Part shown: in pieces, positions 7,874-17,089 of the stretch
How positions within the stretch are numbered: position 1 is the stretch's first letter
Layout of the letters: each line of letters starts with the position of its first letter
Source of the DNA: UBA2773 sp964458715
GTDB lineage: Bacteria; Patescibacteriota; Minisyncoccia; Moranbacterales; DUUL01
Direction: 5' to 3'
NCBI GenBank assembly: GCA_964458715.1
Contig: CAYWJP010000001.1
Span: 17,032 to 81,031, forward strand
DNA: 64,000 nt
Program-made: the position numbers and the translations under genes
Notes under the pieces: model-generated
What the model saw: the letters and a program-made list of their open reading frames with translations, nothing else
Database searches by the model: none
Told to the model about the DNA's origin: nothing

Positions 7874-8659
7874 TTATTTATACAACCAAAATAACAAAAT
7901 TAAACCTGCTAAAATTAATCGATACCAAAAGAACCACTTATAGCTAACCTTTTCGACTAATTTTATCAAAACAGCGATGGCAACATAACCGCTAATAGCA
8001 GCCAACAAAATTCCTAATATCTGAATTATTCCTACTTTCATGGACAGAAAATCGTTTAATTTAAAAATCGCCGCTCCAAAAATAATCGGGGTTGCCATTA
8101 AAAAAGAAAATCGGGCCGCGCTCTTTCGAGTTAACCCCATTTTCAATCCAGCAGTAATAGTTATTCCAGAACGGGAAGTTCCGGGAATAATAGCAATAGC
8201 CTGAGCGATTCCAATGTAAATAGCATCTTTAAGAGAAATATTTTTTTCATCTTTATTTTTTGATCCAATTTTATCAAAATAATATAGCCAAAATCCAAAG
8301 AAAACTAGAGCAAAGGCTATAATCAAAGGATTTCGAAGTGTTGTTTCAGCTAAATCATTCAAGAAAAAACCGGCCGAAGCCCCGGGAACACTAGCTATAA
8401 CTAAAATCCATAAAAAATTAGCTGGGTATAGGCCTTTCTTTTTAGTTAAAGCAGTTTGAAAAATATCCAGCCAATCTCGCCAAAAATAAGCGACCACTGC
8501 TAAAAGTGTTCCAAAATGCAAAGCTACATCCAAAGATAAACCTTGATATTCCCAATCAAAAAACCAAGGAATCGAAACCAAATGACCAGAAGAAGAAATT
8601 GGTAAAAATTCAGTTAAACCCTGAATTATTCCTAATAATGATAATTGAATAAAATCCAT
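7874..8659 (-). CDS. uppP: undecaprenyl-diphosphatase
   Basis: A 261-residue BacA/UppP integral membrane enzyme that dephosphorylates undecaprenyl diphosphate to recycle the lipid carrier for cell-wall synthesis. The two signature regions are present: GIIQGLTEFLPISSSGHL near the N-terminus (with the catalytic Glu) and PGTSRSGITITAGLKMG (about 158-175). About eight membrane segments are predicted. It complements murG, murF and the penicillin-binding protein in this window. Length is typical (255-280). Confidence 0.96.
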   Translation of the reverse strand: MDFIQLSLLGIIQGLTEFLPISSSGHLVSIPWFFDWEYQGLSLDVALHFGTLLAVVAYFWRDWLDIFQTALTKKKGLYPANFLWILVIASVPGASAGFFLNDLAETTLRNPLIIAFALVFFGFWLYYFDKIGSKNKDEKNISLKDAIYIGIAQAIAIIPGTSRSGITITAGLKMGLTRKSAARFSFLMATPIIFGAAIFKLNDFLSMKVGIIQILGILLAAISGYVAIAVLIKLVEKVSYKWFFWYRLILAGLILLFWLYK

Positions 8660-8689
8660 TATTGTTTAATTTAAAATTAAATTAAAAAA

Positions 8690-8826
8690 TTTCAAAGCTC
8701 AAATTATTTCAAATTGTTCCAAATAAAATTCAAAATCTAAAATTCGAATGACAAAATTTAGATTTTGAAAATTTTAATTTTAATCATTGGCGCTTATTTG
8801 ATATTTGTAATTTTAAATTTGTGATT
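8690..8826. repeat. AT-rich intergenic repeat, family B
   Basis: The 189-nt spacer contains CAAAGCTCAAATTATTTC and TTGGCGCTTATTTGATATTTG. Close variants occur at 31262-31405 (CAAAGCTCAAATTATTCC) and 37270-37440 (TTGGTGCTTATTTGTTATTT). It has internal complementarity (AAATCTAAA / TTTAGATTT). No gene is visible. Confidence 0.55.
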
Positions 8827-8848
8827 TACTTATAAAAAACTTTGTTTT

Positions 8849-10171
8849 TTATAAGTCATCATATCCATCCTTCAAATTCTGAATCCCCGGCGCATAATTA
8901 GTCAAAGCATAACAAGACCAACCCAAATATTTCATCGCCGCATAATCTTCCCAATCAACCTTAATCTTCTCGTCTCTATCACAAGGATTTATAATTCTAA
9001 CTCTTCCATCTTCGGCTGCTCCATCTTCTTCTAATTTAAGTGCCATCGCCATCACTCCGTCAAACAAATCCCAAGGATCGGGCGGATTTTTACCAGTAGC
9101 GCTGGCGATTCTACTCTTCCAGCCAGCCCAGGTATCCGGCATAAATTGAGCCACTCCCATCGCCCCGCCAGTTCCAGAATAGCCGCTTGGGGGACAAGAC
9201 ACTTTTTTCTTTTTATAATTATAATCCAAATCTTTACAAATTTCTTTAAAATACTTCTTTCTCGTATCATTCATATTACTTTCCTTGTAATAACAACCAC
9301 CAGTATATCGCCCCAAACCAGATTCCATCGACAACATTCCGAATAAAAATCCTTTGCTAACTCCAGTTTTTTTATTGGCATATTTAATAGCATCTTTAAT
9401 ATCATCAGTATCATAACCTTCACCCAGCAAAGCCGACAACTCAGTTTTCAACTTAGAGATTTTACTTTTTACCTCACTAATTGACGACTTCGTTCTAGCT
9501 AAGACGGCTTGTTTTTGATTTTCTTGATAAACTAAGTGTTGTTTTTGTTCTTCTTGCGTTTCCAATGCTACTTCTTTTTCGTCCTTTTTTTCTTCAACTT
9601 TTACTTTTTCTTCAACTACTTCTTCTTTTTCTTTTTCGATAGCACTCAAAGCTTCTTTAATTTTAGACTGAAAGCCTTCAAAACTTTCCACTTCTCTCAA
9701 ATAATCTCCTAAATCGCGATTAAAATCAAAAGTAATCAAGCCGATTTCCAAGCTATTTCGTCGAAATAATCTCAGGTATTCAGCTAAAATTTCTTGTTTA
9801 AATTTAATATTTTCTTCTTTGGTTTTTATTTTTTTCTCTTTCTCTTTAATTTCTGATTCATATTGTTCAATGGTTTGATTAGTTTTTTGAATAACCGCTT
9901 GAGTACTTAAGATTGCTTGATCAACTACTTCTATTTCACTTTGAATTTTATTGGCATCTTTTTCTAAATCCTTTAATTCATCTTCCTGTTTATCAATGTC
10001 ATCTTTTGTTTCTTCCACTTCATCAGCCGCCCGAACCAACGAAAACTGAACCATAAAAAAAACAATTAAAATCACTAATAAAAATTTAAAAAATAAAATC
10101 ACACTGCCATCAACAGGTGTGATCTTATTTAAAACACTTTTTATTAAATTGTTTTTATTTGTTTTCTTCAT
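8849..10171 (-). CDS. membrane-anchored coiled-coil protein with lytic transglycosylase domain
   Basis: A 440-residue cell-wall hydrolase. Residues about 25-47 form a membrane segment or signal peptide (ILFFKFLLVILIVFFMVQFSLVRA). Residues 50-245 are a long E/K-rich coiled coil, as in EnvC/CwlO-type proteins. The C-terminal part (about 262-440) resembles MltB/Slt lytic transglycosylases, with a candidate catalytic Glu in GMLSMESGLGRYTGG and the block GGAMGVAQFMPDTWAGWKSRI. Coiled coil plus transglycosylase suggests regulated peptidoglycan cleavage outside the membrane, perhaps in division. It is next to rplY and close to murG and the dcw cluster. Confidence 0.85.
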   Translation of the reverse strand: MKKTNKNNLIKSVLNKITPVDGSVILFFKFLLVILIVFFMVQFSLVRAADEVEETKDDIDKQEDELKDLEKDANKIQSEIEVVDQAILSTQAVIQKTNQTIEQYESEIKEKEKKIKTKEENIKFKQEILAEYLRLFRRNSLEIGLITFDFNRDLGDYLREVESFEGFQSKIKEALSAIEKEKEEVVEEKVKVEEKKDEKEVALETQEEQKQHLVYQENQKQAVLARTKSSISEVKSKISKLKTELSALLGEGYDTDDIKDAIKYANKKTGVSKGFLFGMLSMESGLGRYTGGCYYKESNMNDTRKKYFKEICKDLDYNYKKKKVSCPPSGYSGTGGAMGVAQFMPDTWAGWKSRIASATGKNPPDPWDLFDGVMAMALKLEEDGAAEDGRVRIINPCDRDEKIKVDWEDYAAMKYLGWSCYALTNYAPGIQNLKDGYDDL

Positions 10172-10204
10172 CTATGCCTTTTAGAACTATTTTAAATAGT
10201 TTCC

Positions 10205-10936
10205 TTATTCTTTTTTGTCGTTTTGACTAGCTGATTGATTTTTTTCTTCATTTTTATTATTACTCTTCTCATCTTCATTTTTTTCTTCTCCTCCTCCTTC
10301 TTCTTCAGTTTTTTCGCCTTTTTCTACCTCAATTTTGTCAACATCCATTTCAACTTTTTCGTCTAATTTTTCTAATTCTTCTTCTGAACGAGCCATATCA
10401 AGAGAAGCTACTGAAATTTCTGGATTAGTGATTACTTCGATAGTAGCCGGAATTTTTAAATCTTTAACATAAATACAATCCTCCATAGTTTTTAGTTCTC
10501 CTAAATCAACCTCAATTGATCCAATTAAATCTCGAGGGAAACATCGAACATCCAAAGAATCTTGACCCTTAATTAAGATACCGCCCAATTCTTTAACCGC
10601 TGGAGATTCTCCAATGAAATTAAGTTCAATTTCAGTATCAATTTTTTCTCCCATTTTAACTTTATAAAAATCGATGTGTTTTAAAGCTTCAGTTAAACTA
10701 TCGTATTGAATTTCATTAAATAGCACTGAATAATCCTGATCATCTCCTTCAATTTTAAAATCCACCAAAGTACTTCCGCCCGCTTCTTTGTGAACTTTTT
10801 TAAATTCTTGTCTTAAAACCCAAACTGATTTACTCTCTTTCATTTCCGGACCATATATAACTCCCTTTACCCAAAGACTAAGGTCTCTTTTCTCTTTTTC
10901 AGCTCTAGGCTTAGCATTTAAAATTATTTTTTTCAT
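10205..10936 (-). CDS. rplY: large ribosomal subunit protein bL25, CTC form
   Basis: A 243-residue two-domain bL25/CTC protein, which binds 5S rRNA. The N-terminal L25 domain (about 1-92) has the usual GVIYGPE and FKIEGDDQDYSVLFNEIQYD elements. The C-terminal beta domain (95-200) includes VDLGELKTMEDCIYVKDLKIPATIEV. The last 50 residues are an unusually long acidic/polar tail rich in E, K, N and S, probably disordered. Structured element copy 1 lies just upstream of the start. Confidence 0.95.
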   Translation of the reverse strand: MKKIILNAKPRAEKEKRDLSLWVKGVIYGPEMKESKSVWVLRQEFKKVHKEAGGSTLVDFKIEGDDQDYSVLFNEIQYDSLTEALKHIDFYKVKMGEKIDTEIELNFIGESPAVKELGGILIKGQDSLDVRCFPRDLIGSIEVDLGELKTMEDCIYVKDLKIPATIEVITNPEISVASLDMARSEEELEKLDEKVEMDVDKIEVEKGEKTEEEGGGEEKNEDEKSNNKNEEKNQSASQNDKKE

Positions 10937-10977
10937 TTCTGATTATTTAATTATTGTAAAATTAACCACTCAATATT

Positions 10978-11119
10978 AGAAATTTATTATTTGAGCAAAG
11001 TTCAAGGAAAAACCGAGCAATGCAACGCAATTTACTAAATTGGTAAATGAAGTAAATCGTGGAGGTGGCGCCTGCCCGCCTTTGGCGGGACAAAGAAATT
11101 TGCCAAATAATAAATTTCT
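10978..11119 (+). repeat. structured intergenic element, copy 1 (with GC palindrome insert)
   Basis: Outer arms AGAAATTTATTATTTG (10978-10993) and CAAATAATAAATTTCT (11104-11119) are a perfect 16-bp inverted repeat. Inside are a bulged A, helix GCAAA/TTTGC, the conserved loop GTTCAAGG (5' side) opposite GACAAAGAAA (3' side), and an inner hairpin ATTTAC-TAAATTG-GTAAAT. A GC-rich palindrome (GCCCGCCTTTGGCGGG region, 11067-11090) sits in the 3' half, making this the longest copy (142 nt). The 3' arm overlaps the stop codon of the gene 11118-11378. Orientation is given by the conserved loop and G-U pairs in the family. Confidence 0.8.
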
Positions 11120-11378
11120 AGCCTTCATACAAGTCTAAGACTTCGTCAAACGAAATAGGATCCCTTTTAAAAACATTACAAGCTTCCTCATAGTCTAAGT
11201 CAGTTAAAATCCCCAAAGTAACGATATTATCATTATTTTGAAGACCTTTGCTAATAACTGCCAAAGAAGCACTGCGACAAAAATTACAGTTAACATGAAC
11301 TAACATTGCATCTTTCTTGTTTTGAACAATTTTAATACTCTGTTTGCCGTATTTTCTACCGCAAATAGAACACTTCAT
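11118..11378 (-). CDS. zinc-ribbon-like protein, unknown function
   Basis: I start this at the ATG at 11376-11378 (86 residues, MKCSICGRKYGKQ), because the conserved part begins there; an upstream TTG at 11435 would add 19 unsupported residues. Two CxxC pairs (CSIC near residue 3, CNFC near 32) suggest a zinc ribbon. The C-terminal half ends with LTDLDYEEACNVF. Similar short proteins occur next to murG in other CPR genomes, from memory, with no assigned function. It lies between murG and rplY. Copy 1 of the structured element starts at its stop codon. Confidence 0.65.
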   Translation of the reverse strand: MKCSICGRKYGKQSIKIVQNKKDAMLVHVNCNFCRSASLAVISKGLQNNDNIVTLGILTDLDYEEACNVFKRDPISFDEVLDLYEG

Positions 11379-11442
11379 CAAAAGATTAACTTCATTCATA
11401 AGCTTGATATTAACAATTATTCCCCCTTTAGTCAATGGATAA

Positions 11443-11590
11443 GTTCGTAAAGTTAGAAAGTCTATAAAGTCAAAAAGAGTTCTTTCTTAACAACAGATTT
11501 ACGATCTATCTATAGCATATTAATAAATTAAATCAACTTTTCATTTTTCAAACCCTGTAAAATTTATGGGCTTTACAGACTTTATAAACT
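11443..11590. repeat. inverted repeat flanking an AT-rich spacer (family C)
   Basis: AGTTAGAAAGTCTATAAAG (near 11443-11462) and its near-perfect reverse complement ACTTTATAAACTTTCTAACT (near 11579-11598) bound the spacer between murG and the zinc-ribbon gene. Variants occur near 4674-4702, 14628-14650 and 45642-45665. It may be a small degenerate mobile repeat. The right arm runs into the murG 3' end. Confidence 0.45.
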
Positions 11591-11592
11591 TT

Positions 11593-12705
11593 CTAACTAA
11601 GTTCCATTATCTTTTCCGCTAGAATTTCGGCTGACTTAGGATAGTAAAATTTTTCAATATTTTGGGCTAAAACAAATCTGTAATCACGACTGTTGGTAAT
11701 TTTATCTAAATAATGCATCAACATATTGGGATTAAAATTTCCTTCTTCTAGCACGATAGCAGCTTTTTCTCGAGATAACTCAAAAGCGTTCATTCGTTGA
11801 TGGTCATTAGCGCTTCTACTTATTGGCACCAAAATAGTAGCCTTTCTATTAGCAGCTAACTCTGCGATAAAAGTAGCTCCTGCTCGAGAAACTACCACAT
11901 CTGCTAAAGCTAAAATATTACCCAACTCTTTTCCAATAAAAGGTAACGGATAATAATCGCTATGACCAATCTTGTAGCCTTTCTTTTGGGCTTGATTTTT
12001 AATTATTTCAAAATGACTCGCTCCTGTTTGATGAATAACTTGGAATTTTTTAGTCAACTCATTAATAGCATTAATCACTATTTCGTTGATAGCAAAAGCT
12101 CCTTGAGAACCTCCCAAAAATAAAACTGTCGGCTTCACTTCCTTTTTCATACCTAAAAACTCCCGCGCTCGATTTTTATCGCCACCAATTGACTCTTCTT
12201 TCACCGGAATTCCAGCAAAAAAAACTTTTCTATCTGGGAAATAACGCTTAGCTTTTTCAAAATTAATTCCAATGACGTTAGCTAGTGACCCTAAAAATTT
12301 ATTAGCAATTCCAGGAACAGCATCAGATTCATGTATTACGACTGGAATTCGATAAAATTTTGCTGCTATAACTACTGGAACTGAAGCAAAACCACCTTTG
12401 GCAAAAATCACATCCGGCATAAAAAGCAATAAATGCCATAAAGACTGAAAAAACCCGATTGGCATTTTTATAAAATCACCAAAATATTTCAAAGAAAAAT
12501 ATCTTCTTAACTTACCACAAATAATAACTTTTGAAGGAATATCATTTTCCGCCATTATCTTTCCGTCAAAATCTCCCTTGGGTCCAATAAAGAGAAATTC
12601 AAAATTGCTTTCCCCATAATTTTTTTTCAAATATTTGACGACTGTTACTAATGGGAAAATATGCCCACCCGAACCACCACCACACAAAACAACTCTTTTC
12701 GCCAT
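11593..12705 (-). CDS. murG: UDP-GlcNAc:MurNAc-pentapeptide-PP-undecaprenol GlcNAc transferase
   Basis: A 370-residue GT28 glycosyltransferase that makes lipid II from lipid I at the inner membrane face. The N-terminal glycine-rich loop LCGGGSGGHIFPLVTVV (about 6-22), the HESDAVPGIANKFLG element (124-138), FLGGSQGAFAINEIV (about 195-209) and the C-terminal LADVVVSRAGATFIAELAANRKATILVPIS block are all present. Length is typical. It sits outside the main dcw cluster, downstream of tuf. Confidence 0.96.
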   Translation of the reverse strand: MAKRVVLCGGGSGGHIFPLVTVVKYLKKNYGESNFEFLFIGPKGDFDGKIMAENDIPSKVIICGKLRRYFSLKYFGDFIKMPIGFFQSLWHLLLFMPDVIFAKGGFASVPVVIAAKFYRIPVVIHESDAVPGIANKFLGSLANVIGINFEKAKRYFPDRKVFFAGIPVKEESIGGDKNRAREFLGMKKEVKPTVLFLGGSQGAFAINEIVINAINELTKKFQVIHQTGASHFEIIKNQAQKKGYKIGHSDYYPLPFIGKELGNILALADVVVSRAGATFIAELAANRKATILVPISRSANDHQRMNAFELSREKAAIVLEEGNFNPNMLMHYLDKITNSRDYRFVLAQNIEKFYYPKSAEILAEKIMELS

Positions 12706-13086
12706 TTAATTAAATTATTTTTAATTTATTCATCTACTTCTTTTAAATTTTAGCACTTACTCACAAATCTCGCAAACCCTTTCTTCCGAAAATTTTGAAT
12801 TTTGAATTTTGAATTTCGATTCAATTTTCAATGATTTAATTCCCGCCTACTCGCCTCGATTCGACGAAGCGGGCCTGCAGGCAGATTCAATGACCTAATT
12901 TTTTAAAATCATCTTTAAGCGACGTTTGTCATTAAATGGTGAATAAGAAAATTCTTCAAAAATAGTTTTTTTCTCAACAAAACGGTCTAATGAGTTATCC
13001 ACCCTGTATAAATAGCACTTCGTAATTTAACAGGGTAAAGAATATCTCCGCTAAAGGCGGACACAGTTTTGCACCCTAAAAACAAT
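12706..13086. other. noncoding spacer between murG and the tuf terminator
   Basis: No gene is seen. It holds an AT-rich repeat with GAATTTTGAATTTTGAATT and ATTCAATTTTCAATGATTTAATT (12786-12840), a GC-rich stem CCCGC/GCGGG plus GCCTGCAGGC (12842-12884), and a small TCCGCTAAAGGCGGA palindrome (about 13047-13061). These match repeat classes found elsewhere in the window. Confidence 0.5.
12842..12884. repeat. GC-rich palindromic repeat
   Basis: CCCGC (12842-12846) pairs with GCGGG (12869-12873), followed by GCCTGCAGGC. Related GC-rich palindromes in otherwise AT-rich spacers occur at 11067, 13047, 18424, 26520, 27474, 27597, 49177 and 49281, and in a coding region at 45046. Confidence 0.55.
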
Positions 13087-13113
13087 AAAATAACCCCTTT
13101 CGAGGTTATTTTT
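13087..13113 (-). terminator. terminator downstream of tuf
   Basis: Inverted repeat AAAATAACC (13087-13095) / GGTTATTTT (13104-13112) with T-rich sequence on both sides. On the minus strand it follows tuf and element copy 2 and is likely to end the str operon transcript. Confidence 0.75.
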
Positions 13114-13135
13114 GAATTTATATATAAAACACGTG

Positions 13136-13252
13136 GACTTGGGAGGTTGAGTACAATTCGAGGAGAAGTTGAGTACCGAGCGAGATGGACTTAATGGTCC
13201 ATTGAGCGAGTAACGGAAACTTCGACAAAGAAATCTACCAAACTCTCAAGTC
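13136..13252 (+). repeat. structured intergenic element, copy 2
   Basis: Arms GACTTGGGAGGTTG (13136-13149) and CAAACTCTCAAGTC (13239-13252) pair with one G-U and one mismatch. The bulged A and GTACA/TCTAC helix follow, then loop ATTCGAGG opposite GACAAAGAAA, helix GAAGTT/AACTTC, the GAGATG motif, and hairpin ATGGAC-TTAATG-GTCCAT. It lies 10 nt beyond the tuf stop codon. Confidence 0.85.
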
Positions 13253-13262
13253 TTAAATAGTT

Positions 13263-14456
13263 TTATTTGGTAATTTTAGTAAGAACACCAGCTCCTACGG
13301 TTTTGCCTCCTTCTCTAATAGCAAATCTCATTCCATCTTCCATTGCCACCGGAGCTCCTAATTTAATGTTCAAACTAACGGTATCCCCAGGCATTACCAT
13401 CTCCACTCCTTCTGGCAAAATAACTTCACCAGTTACATCAGTAGTTCGAATGTAAAATTGAGGTTTATACCCTTTAAAGAAAGGAGTATGTCGTCCGCCT
13501 TCTTCTTTAGTCAAAATATAAACTTCACCTTCGAATTCGGTGTGAGGAGTAATACTTCCTGTTTTAGCTAAAACTTGACCTCGTTCAATTTCTTCTTTTT
13601 TGGTTCCTCGAAGAAGAATTCCGGCATTATCTCCGGCTTCACCTCGATCTAATGTTTTATTAAACATTTCGATTCCAGTAACGACTGATTTAGCGGTTGC
13701 TTTAATTCCAATAATTTCGATTTCATCTCCAACATTAACAACTCCTCGTTCGATTCGTCCAGTAACTACAGTTCCTCGACCTTCAATTGAGAAAATATCT
13801 TCGATTGGCAATAAAAATGGTTTATCAACATCCCTTTTTGGTTCTGGAATATTTTCATCAAGAGCATCCATTAATTCCATAATTGGTTTAATGGCCTCAT
13901 CATCTTTACTGGTAGCTTCTAAAGCTTTCAAGGCTGAACCTTTAATAACAATAGCATTTTCACCATCATATTTATATTGAGTAAGAAGTTCTCGAACTTC
14001 TTCTTCTACTAAATCAATCAGTTCCTCGTCATCAACCATATCAACTTTATTCAAGAAAACTACAATTTGAGGGACACCTACTTGGTAAGCCAATAAAATG
14101 TGCTCTCGAGTTTGTGGCATAGGACCATCAGTAGCAGAAACCACTAAAACAGCTCCGTCCATTTGAGCAGCGCCAGTGATCATATTTTTAATATAATCAG
14201 CATGTCCTGGACAATCAACGTGAGCATAATGTCGCTTATCAGTTTCGTACTCAACATGAGCAGTCGCAATTGTAATTCCTCGTTCTCTTTCTTCTGGAGC
14301 TTTATCAATCTCTCCTACAGATTTACTTGAAGCCATTTTTCCCATTAAAGTCATGGAATGTAAAATAGCCGCCGTTAAAGTAGTTTTACCATGATCAACA
14401 TGACCAATAGTTCCTACATTTACATGGGTTTTACCCCGTTCAAATTTTTCACTCAT
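13263..14456 (-). CDS. tuf: elongation factor Tu
   Basis: A 397-residue EF-Tu that delivers aminoacyl-tRNA to the ribosome. G motifs are intact: GHVDHGKTTLTAAI (G1, about 18-31), RGITIATAHVEY (switch I), DCPGHADYIKNM (G3) and NKVD (G4). Domains II and III are complete, with the ending GGKTVGAGVLTKI. It follows fusA in the str operon with a 281-nt gap that may hold its own promoter. Structured element copy 2 follows the stop. No Shine-Dalgarno is seen. Confidence 0.98.
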   Translation of the reverse strand: MSEKFERGKTHVNVGTIGHVDHGKTTLTAAILHSMTLMGKMASSKSVGEIDKAPEERERGITIATAHVEYETDKRHYAHVDCPGHADYIKNMITGAAQMDGAVLVVSATDGPMPQTREHILLAYQVGVPQIVVFLNKVDMVDDEELIDLVEEEVRELLTQYKYDGENAIVIKGSALKALEATSKDDEAIKPIMELMDALDENIPEPKRDVDKPFLLPIEDIFSIEGRGTVVTGRIERGVVNVGDEIEIIGIKATAKSVVTGIEMFNKTLDRGEAGDNAGILLRGTKKEEIERGQVLAKTGSITPHTEFEGEVYILTKEEGGRHTPFFKGYKPQFYIRTTDVTGEVILPEGVEMVMPGDTVSLNIKLGAPVAMEDGMRFAIREGGKTVGAGVLTKITK

Positions 14457-14737
14457 AACAACTTTTTTATTATTTCAAAGGATTATCCACCCAAGAAATA
14501 ATTATTAATTTTATTAAACTTATTCTTTTTATTATAATCAGGAAACTATTTTAATATAGTATCCCTACAATAAAACATCATTAGAATATTACCAGAAATT
14601 AGCTATTTGTCAAACAGACAAAGTGAGAAAGTCTATAAAGTTAAAAGTCAGAAAGTATTCGATACTTGTACTCTTGCACTTTTAAAAAGATCTGTCTTTT
14701 TATACTTTATACTTAATACTTACAGCTTAATACTTTT
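14457..14737. other. spacer between fusA and tuf
   Basis: No gene is seen. On the minus strand a TATAAT (near 14535) lies about 80 nt upstream of tuf, but with no good -35, so an internal tuf promoter is only possible. A stem AAAAAGA/TCTTTTT (about 14693-14711) and family C repeat AAAGTCTATAAAGTT (near 14632-14645) are present. Confidence 0.35.
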
Positions 14738-16825
14738 TTAAACTTCTCCGTCCTTAATTTTCTGAGCAACACTAATTGGCACTTCCGAATAATGATCAAA
14801 TTCCATTGAATAATTAGCTCTTCCTTGAGTCATAGATCTTAACTGGGTGGAATATCCAAATAAAGAAGCTAACGGGACTTCAGCGTGAATTATCTTATTT
14901 TTAATTCTCTCATCACCTTGATCTTCCATTTCTTTAATTTGCCCTCGTTTAGCGTTCAAATCTCCCACTACGTCTCCCATAAACTCTTCTGGAGTGATTA
15001 CTTCAACTTTCATAATTGGTTCCAAAATCACAGGACCGGCATTCCGACAACCCTCCTTAAAAGCCATTGAACTAGCAATTTTAAAGGCCCCTTCAGATGA
15101 ATCTACATCGTGAAAAGAACCATCGAAAACCGTGACCACAATATCAACCATTGGATAACCAGCCTGAACCCCTTTAGCTATAGCTCCTTCAACTCCTTTT
15201 TTAATAGCCGGAATATACTCGCTAGGAATAACCCCACCCTTAATTTCATTCTTAAATTCAAAACCAGCACCTTCTTCGGCAGGTTCAACTTTCAACCAAC
15301 AATGACCATATTGACCTCGACCACCAGATTGTCTGATGTATTTCCCCTCGGCTTCGGCTGGTTTTCGAATAGTCTCTCGATAAGCTACTTGAGGTTGACC
15401 AATATTAGCTTCAACTTTAAATTCTCTACGCATCCGATCCACAATAATATCAAGATGTAATTCACCCATTCCGGAAATAATAGTCTGTGAAGTTTCTTCA
15501 TCGGTCCGAACTGTAAAAGTCGGATCTTCTTCAGCCAATTTCTTCAAAGCAATCGCCATTTTTTCTTGATCAACTTTAGTTTTTGGTTCAATCGAAATAG
15601 AGATAACTGTCTCAGGAAATTTAATATTTTCTAAAACAATTTGCTCTTTCTCATCACAAAGAGTATCGCCAGTAGTAGTATCTTTCATTCCTACTAAAGC
15701 TCCGATTCCGCCTGCGTAAATTTCTTCGATTTCTTCTCTATTATTAGCATGCATTTGAAGAATTCGTCCAATTCGTTCTTTCTTGCCTTTAGTAGAATTA
15801 TGAACATAAGAACCGGCTTTTAATGTTCCAGAATAAACCCGGAAAAAAACTAATTGACCCACATAAGGATCAGTAGCCACCTTAAAGGCCAAAGCCGAGA
15901 AAGGTTCATCATCCAAAGCTTTTCGAGTAACTTTAACTTCTTCATTATCTACTTCGCAACCTTCTACATCAGAGATATCAGCTGGCGAAGGAAGGTAATC
16001 AACTACCGCATCTAAAACTTTCTGAACTCCTTTATTTTGAAGAGCGGTTCCAGTTAGAACTGGTTGAATTTCTCCAGTAATAGTTCCTTTTCGAAGAGCC
16101 CTTTTAATTTGTTCGTTAGTAACTTCCCCGCCTTCTAAATAAACCTCCAATAATTCATCATCTAATTCGGCTACTCTTTCAATCATTTTGTCTCTCCACT
16201 CTTGAGCTTTTTCTTTTAATTCTTCTGGAATTTCTTTTTCTTCTACCACTTCTCCCATATCGCCAGAAAAAATGTAAGCTTTCATTGTAATTAAATCAAT
16301 AATGCCTTGATGTTCGCCTTCTTCTCCGATTGGCAATTGAATCGCCACTGCATTCGAAGATAATCGAACATGAATAGACTCTAATGATCTTTCAAAACTA
16401 GCCCCATCTTTATCAATTTTATTAATAAAGCAGATTCTAGGCACTTTATATTTGTCTGCTTGTCGCCAAACAGTTTCAGATTGAGGCTCTACTCCTTCTT
16501 TTCCATCAAAAATAACTACTCCACCGTCTAAGACTCGCAAAGCACGTTCTACTTCTACTGTAAAATCAACATGTCCTGGAGTATCAATAATATTAATTTG
16601 ATTTTCCTTCCAAAAGCAAGTAGTTGCAGCAGAAGTAATCGTAATTCCTCGTTCTCGTTCTTGCTCCATCCAATCCATAACAGCAGCTCCCTCATGAACT
16701 TCTCCGATTTTGTGAGAAATTCCAGTATAAAATAAAACTCTCTCAGTAACAGTAGTTTTACCAGCATCAATGTGAGCAATTATTCCAATGTTTCTATTTT
16801 TTTCAATAGGATATTTCCTAGCCAT
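14738..16825 (-). CDS. fusA: elongation factor G
   Basis: A 695-residue translational GTPase that drives translocation and, with RRF, ribosome recycling. Visible motifs are AHIDAGKTTVTERVL (G1), RGITITSAATT (switch I), DTPGHVDFTVEVERALRVLDG (G3) and NKIDK (G4), then domain II, the domain IV loop region YIRQSGGRGQYGHCW and the C-terminal GYSTQLRSMTQGRANYSMEF. Full length. It lies in the order rpsL-rpsG-fusA-tuf, separated from rpsG by structured element copy 3. Confidence 0.98.
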   Translation of the reverse strand: MARKYPIEKNRNIGIIAHIDAGKTTVTERVLFYTGISHKIGEVHEGAAVMDWMEQERERGITITSAATTCFWKENQINIIDTPGHVDFTVEVERALRVLDGGVVIFDGKEGVEPQSETVWRQADKYKVPRICFINKIDKDGASFERSLESIHVRLSSNAVAIQLPIGEEGEHQGIIDLITMKAYIFSGDMGEVVEEKEIPEELKEKAQEWRDKMIERVAELDDELLEVYLEGGEVTNEQIKRALRKGTITGEIQPVLTGTALQNKGVQKVLDAVVDYLPSPADISDVEGCEVDNEEVKVTRKALDDEPFSALAFKVATDPYVGQLVFFRVYSGTLKAGSYVHNSTKGKKERIGRILQMHANNREEIEEIYAGGIGALVGMKDTTTGDTLCDEKEQIVLENIKFPETVISISIEPKTKVDQEKMAIALKKLAEEDPTFTVRTDEETSQTIISGMGELHLDIIVDRMRREFKVEANIGQPQVAYRETIRKPAEAEGKYIRQSGGRGQYGHCWLKVEPAEEGAGFEFKNEIKGGVIPSEYIPAIKKGVEGAIAKGVQAGYPMVDIVVTVFDGSFHDVDSSEGAFKIASSMAFKEGCRNAGPVILEPIMKVEVITPEEFMGDVVGDLNAKRGQIKEMEDQGDERIKNKIIHAEVPLASLFGYSTQLRSMTQGRANYSMEFDHYSEVPISVAQKIKDGEV

Positions 16826-16961
16826 ATACTTAAAATTATATTTTATATACTTATATATTTTTTATAATGTAACTCATCTACCGATAGAACCTGAATAAAT
16901 TTAAAAAATTAAACAAAGCTTTTTATTTAGATCGTCTTTTAAATTAACCTCTTGAAAGCAA

Positions 16962-17085
16962 CAGAAATTAAATGTTTGAGTGCAGTTCGAGGCAAATTTT
17001 CAATTGCGTATGAGATGTGCTGAAATGGCACGTTGAAAAGCAACTGAAAATTTAACAAAGAAATGTACCAAACATTTAATTTCTG
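16962..17085 (+). repeat. structured intergenic element, copy 3
   Basis: Arms CAGAAATTAAATGTTTG (16962-16978) and CAAACATTTAATTTCTG (17069-17085) are a perfect 17-bp inverted repeat. Then come the bulged A, GTGCA/TGTAC, conserved loop GTTCGAGG opposite AACAAAGAAA, a 14-bp second helix (AAATTTTCA-A-TTGC with one mismatch), GTATGAGATG, and hairpin GTGC-TGAAATG-GCAC extended by G-U pairs. It lies 4 nt after the rpsG stop and before fusA. Confidence 0.9.
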
Positions 17086-17089
17086 ACAT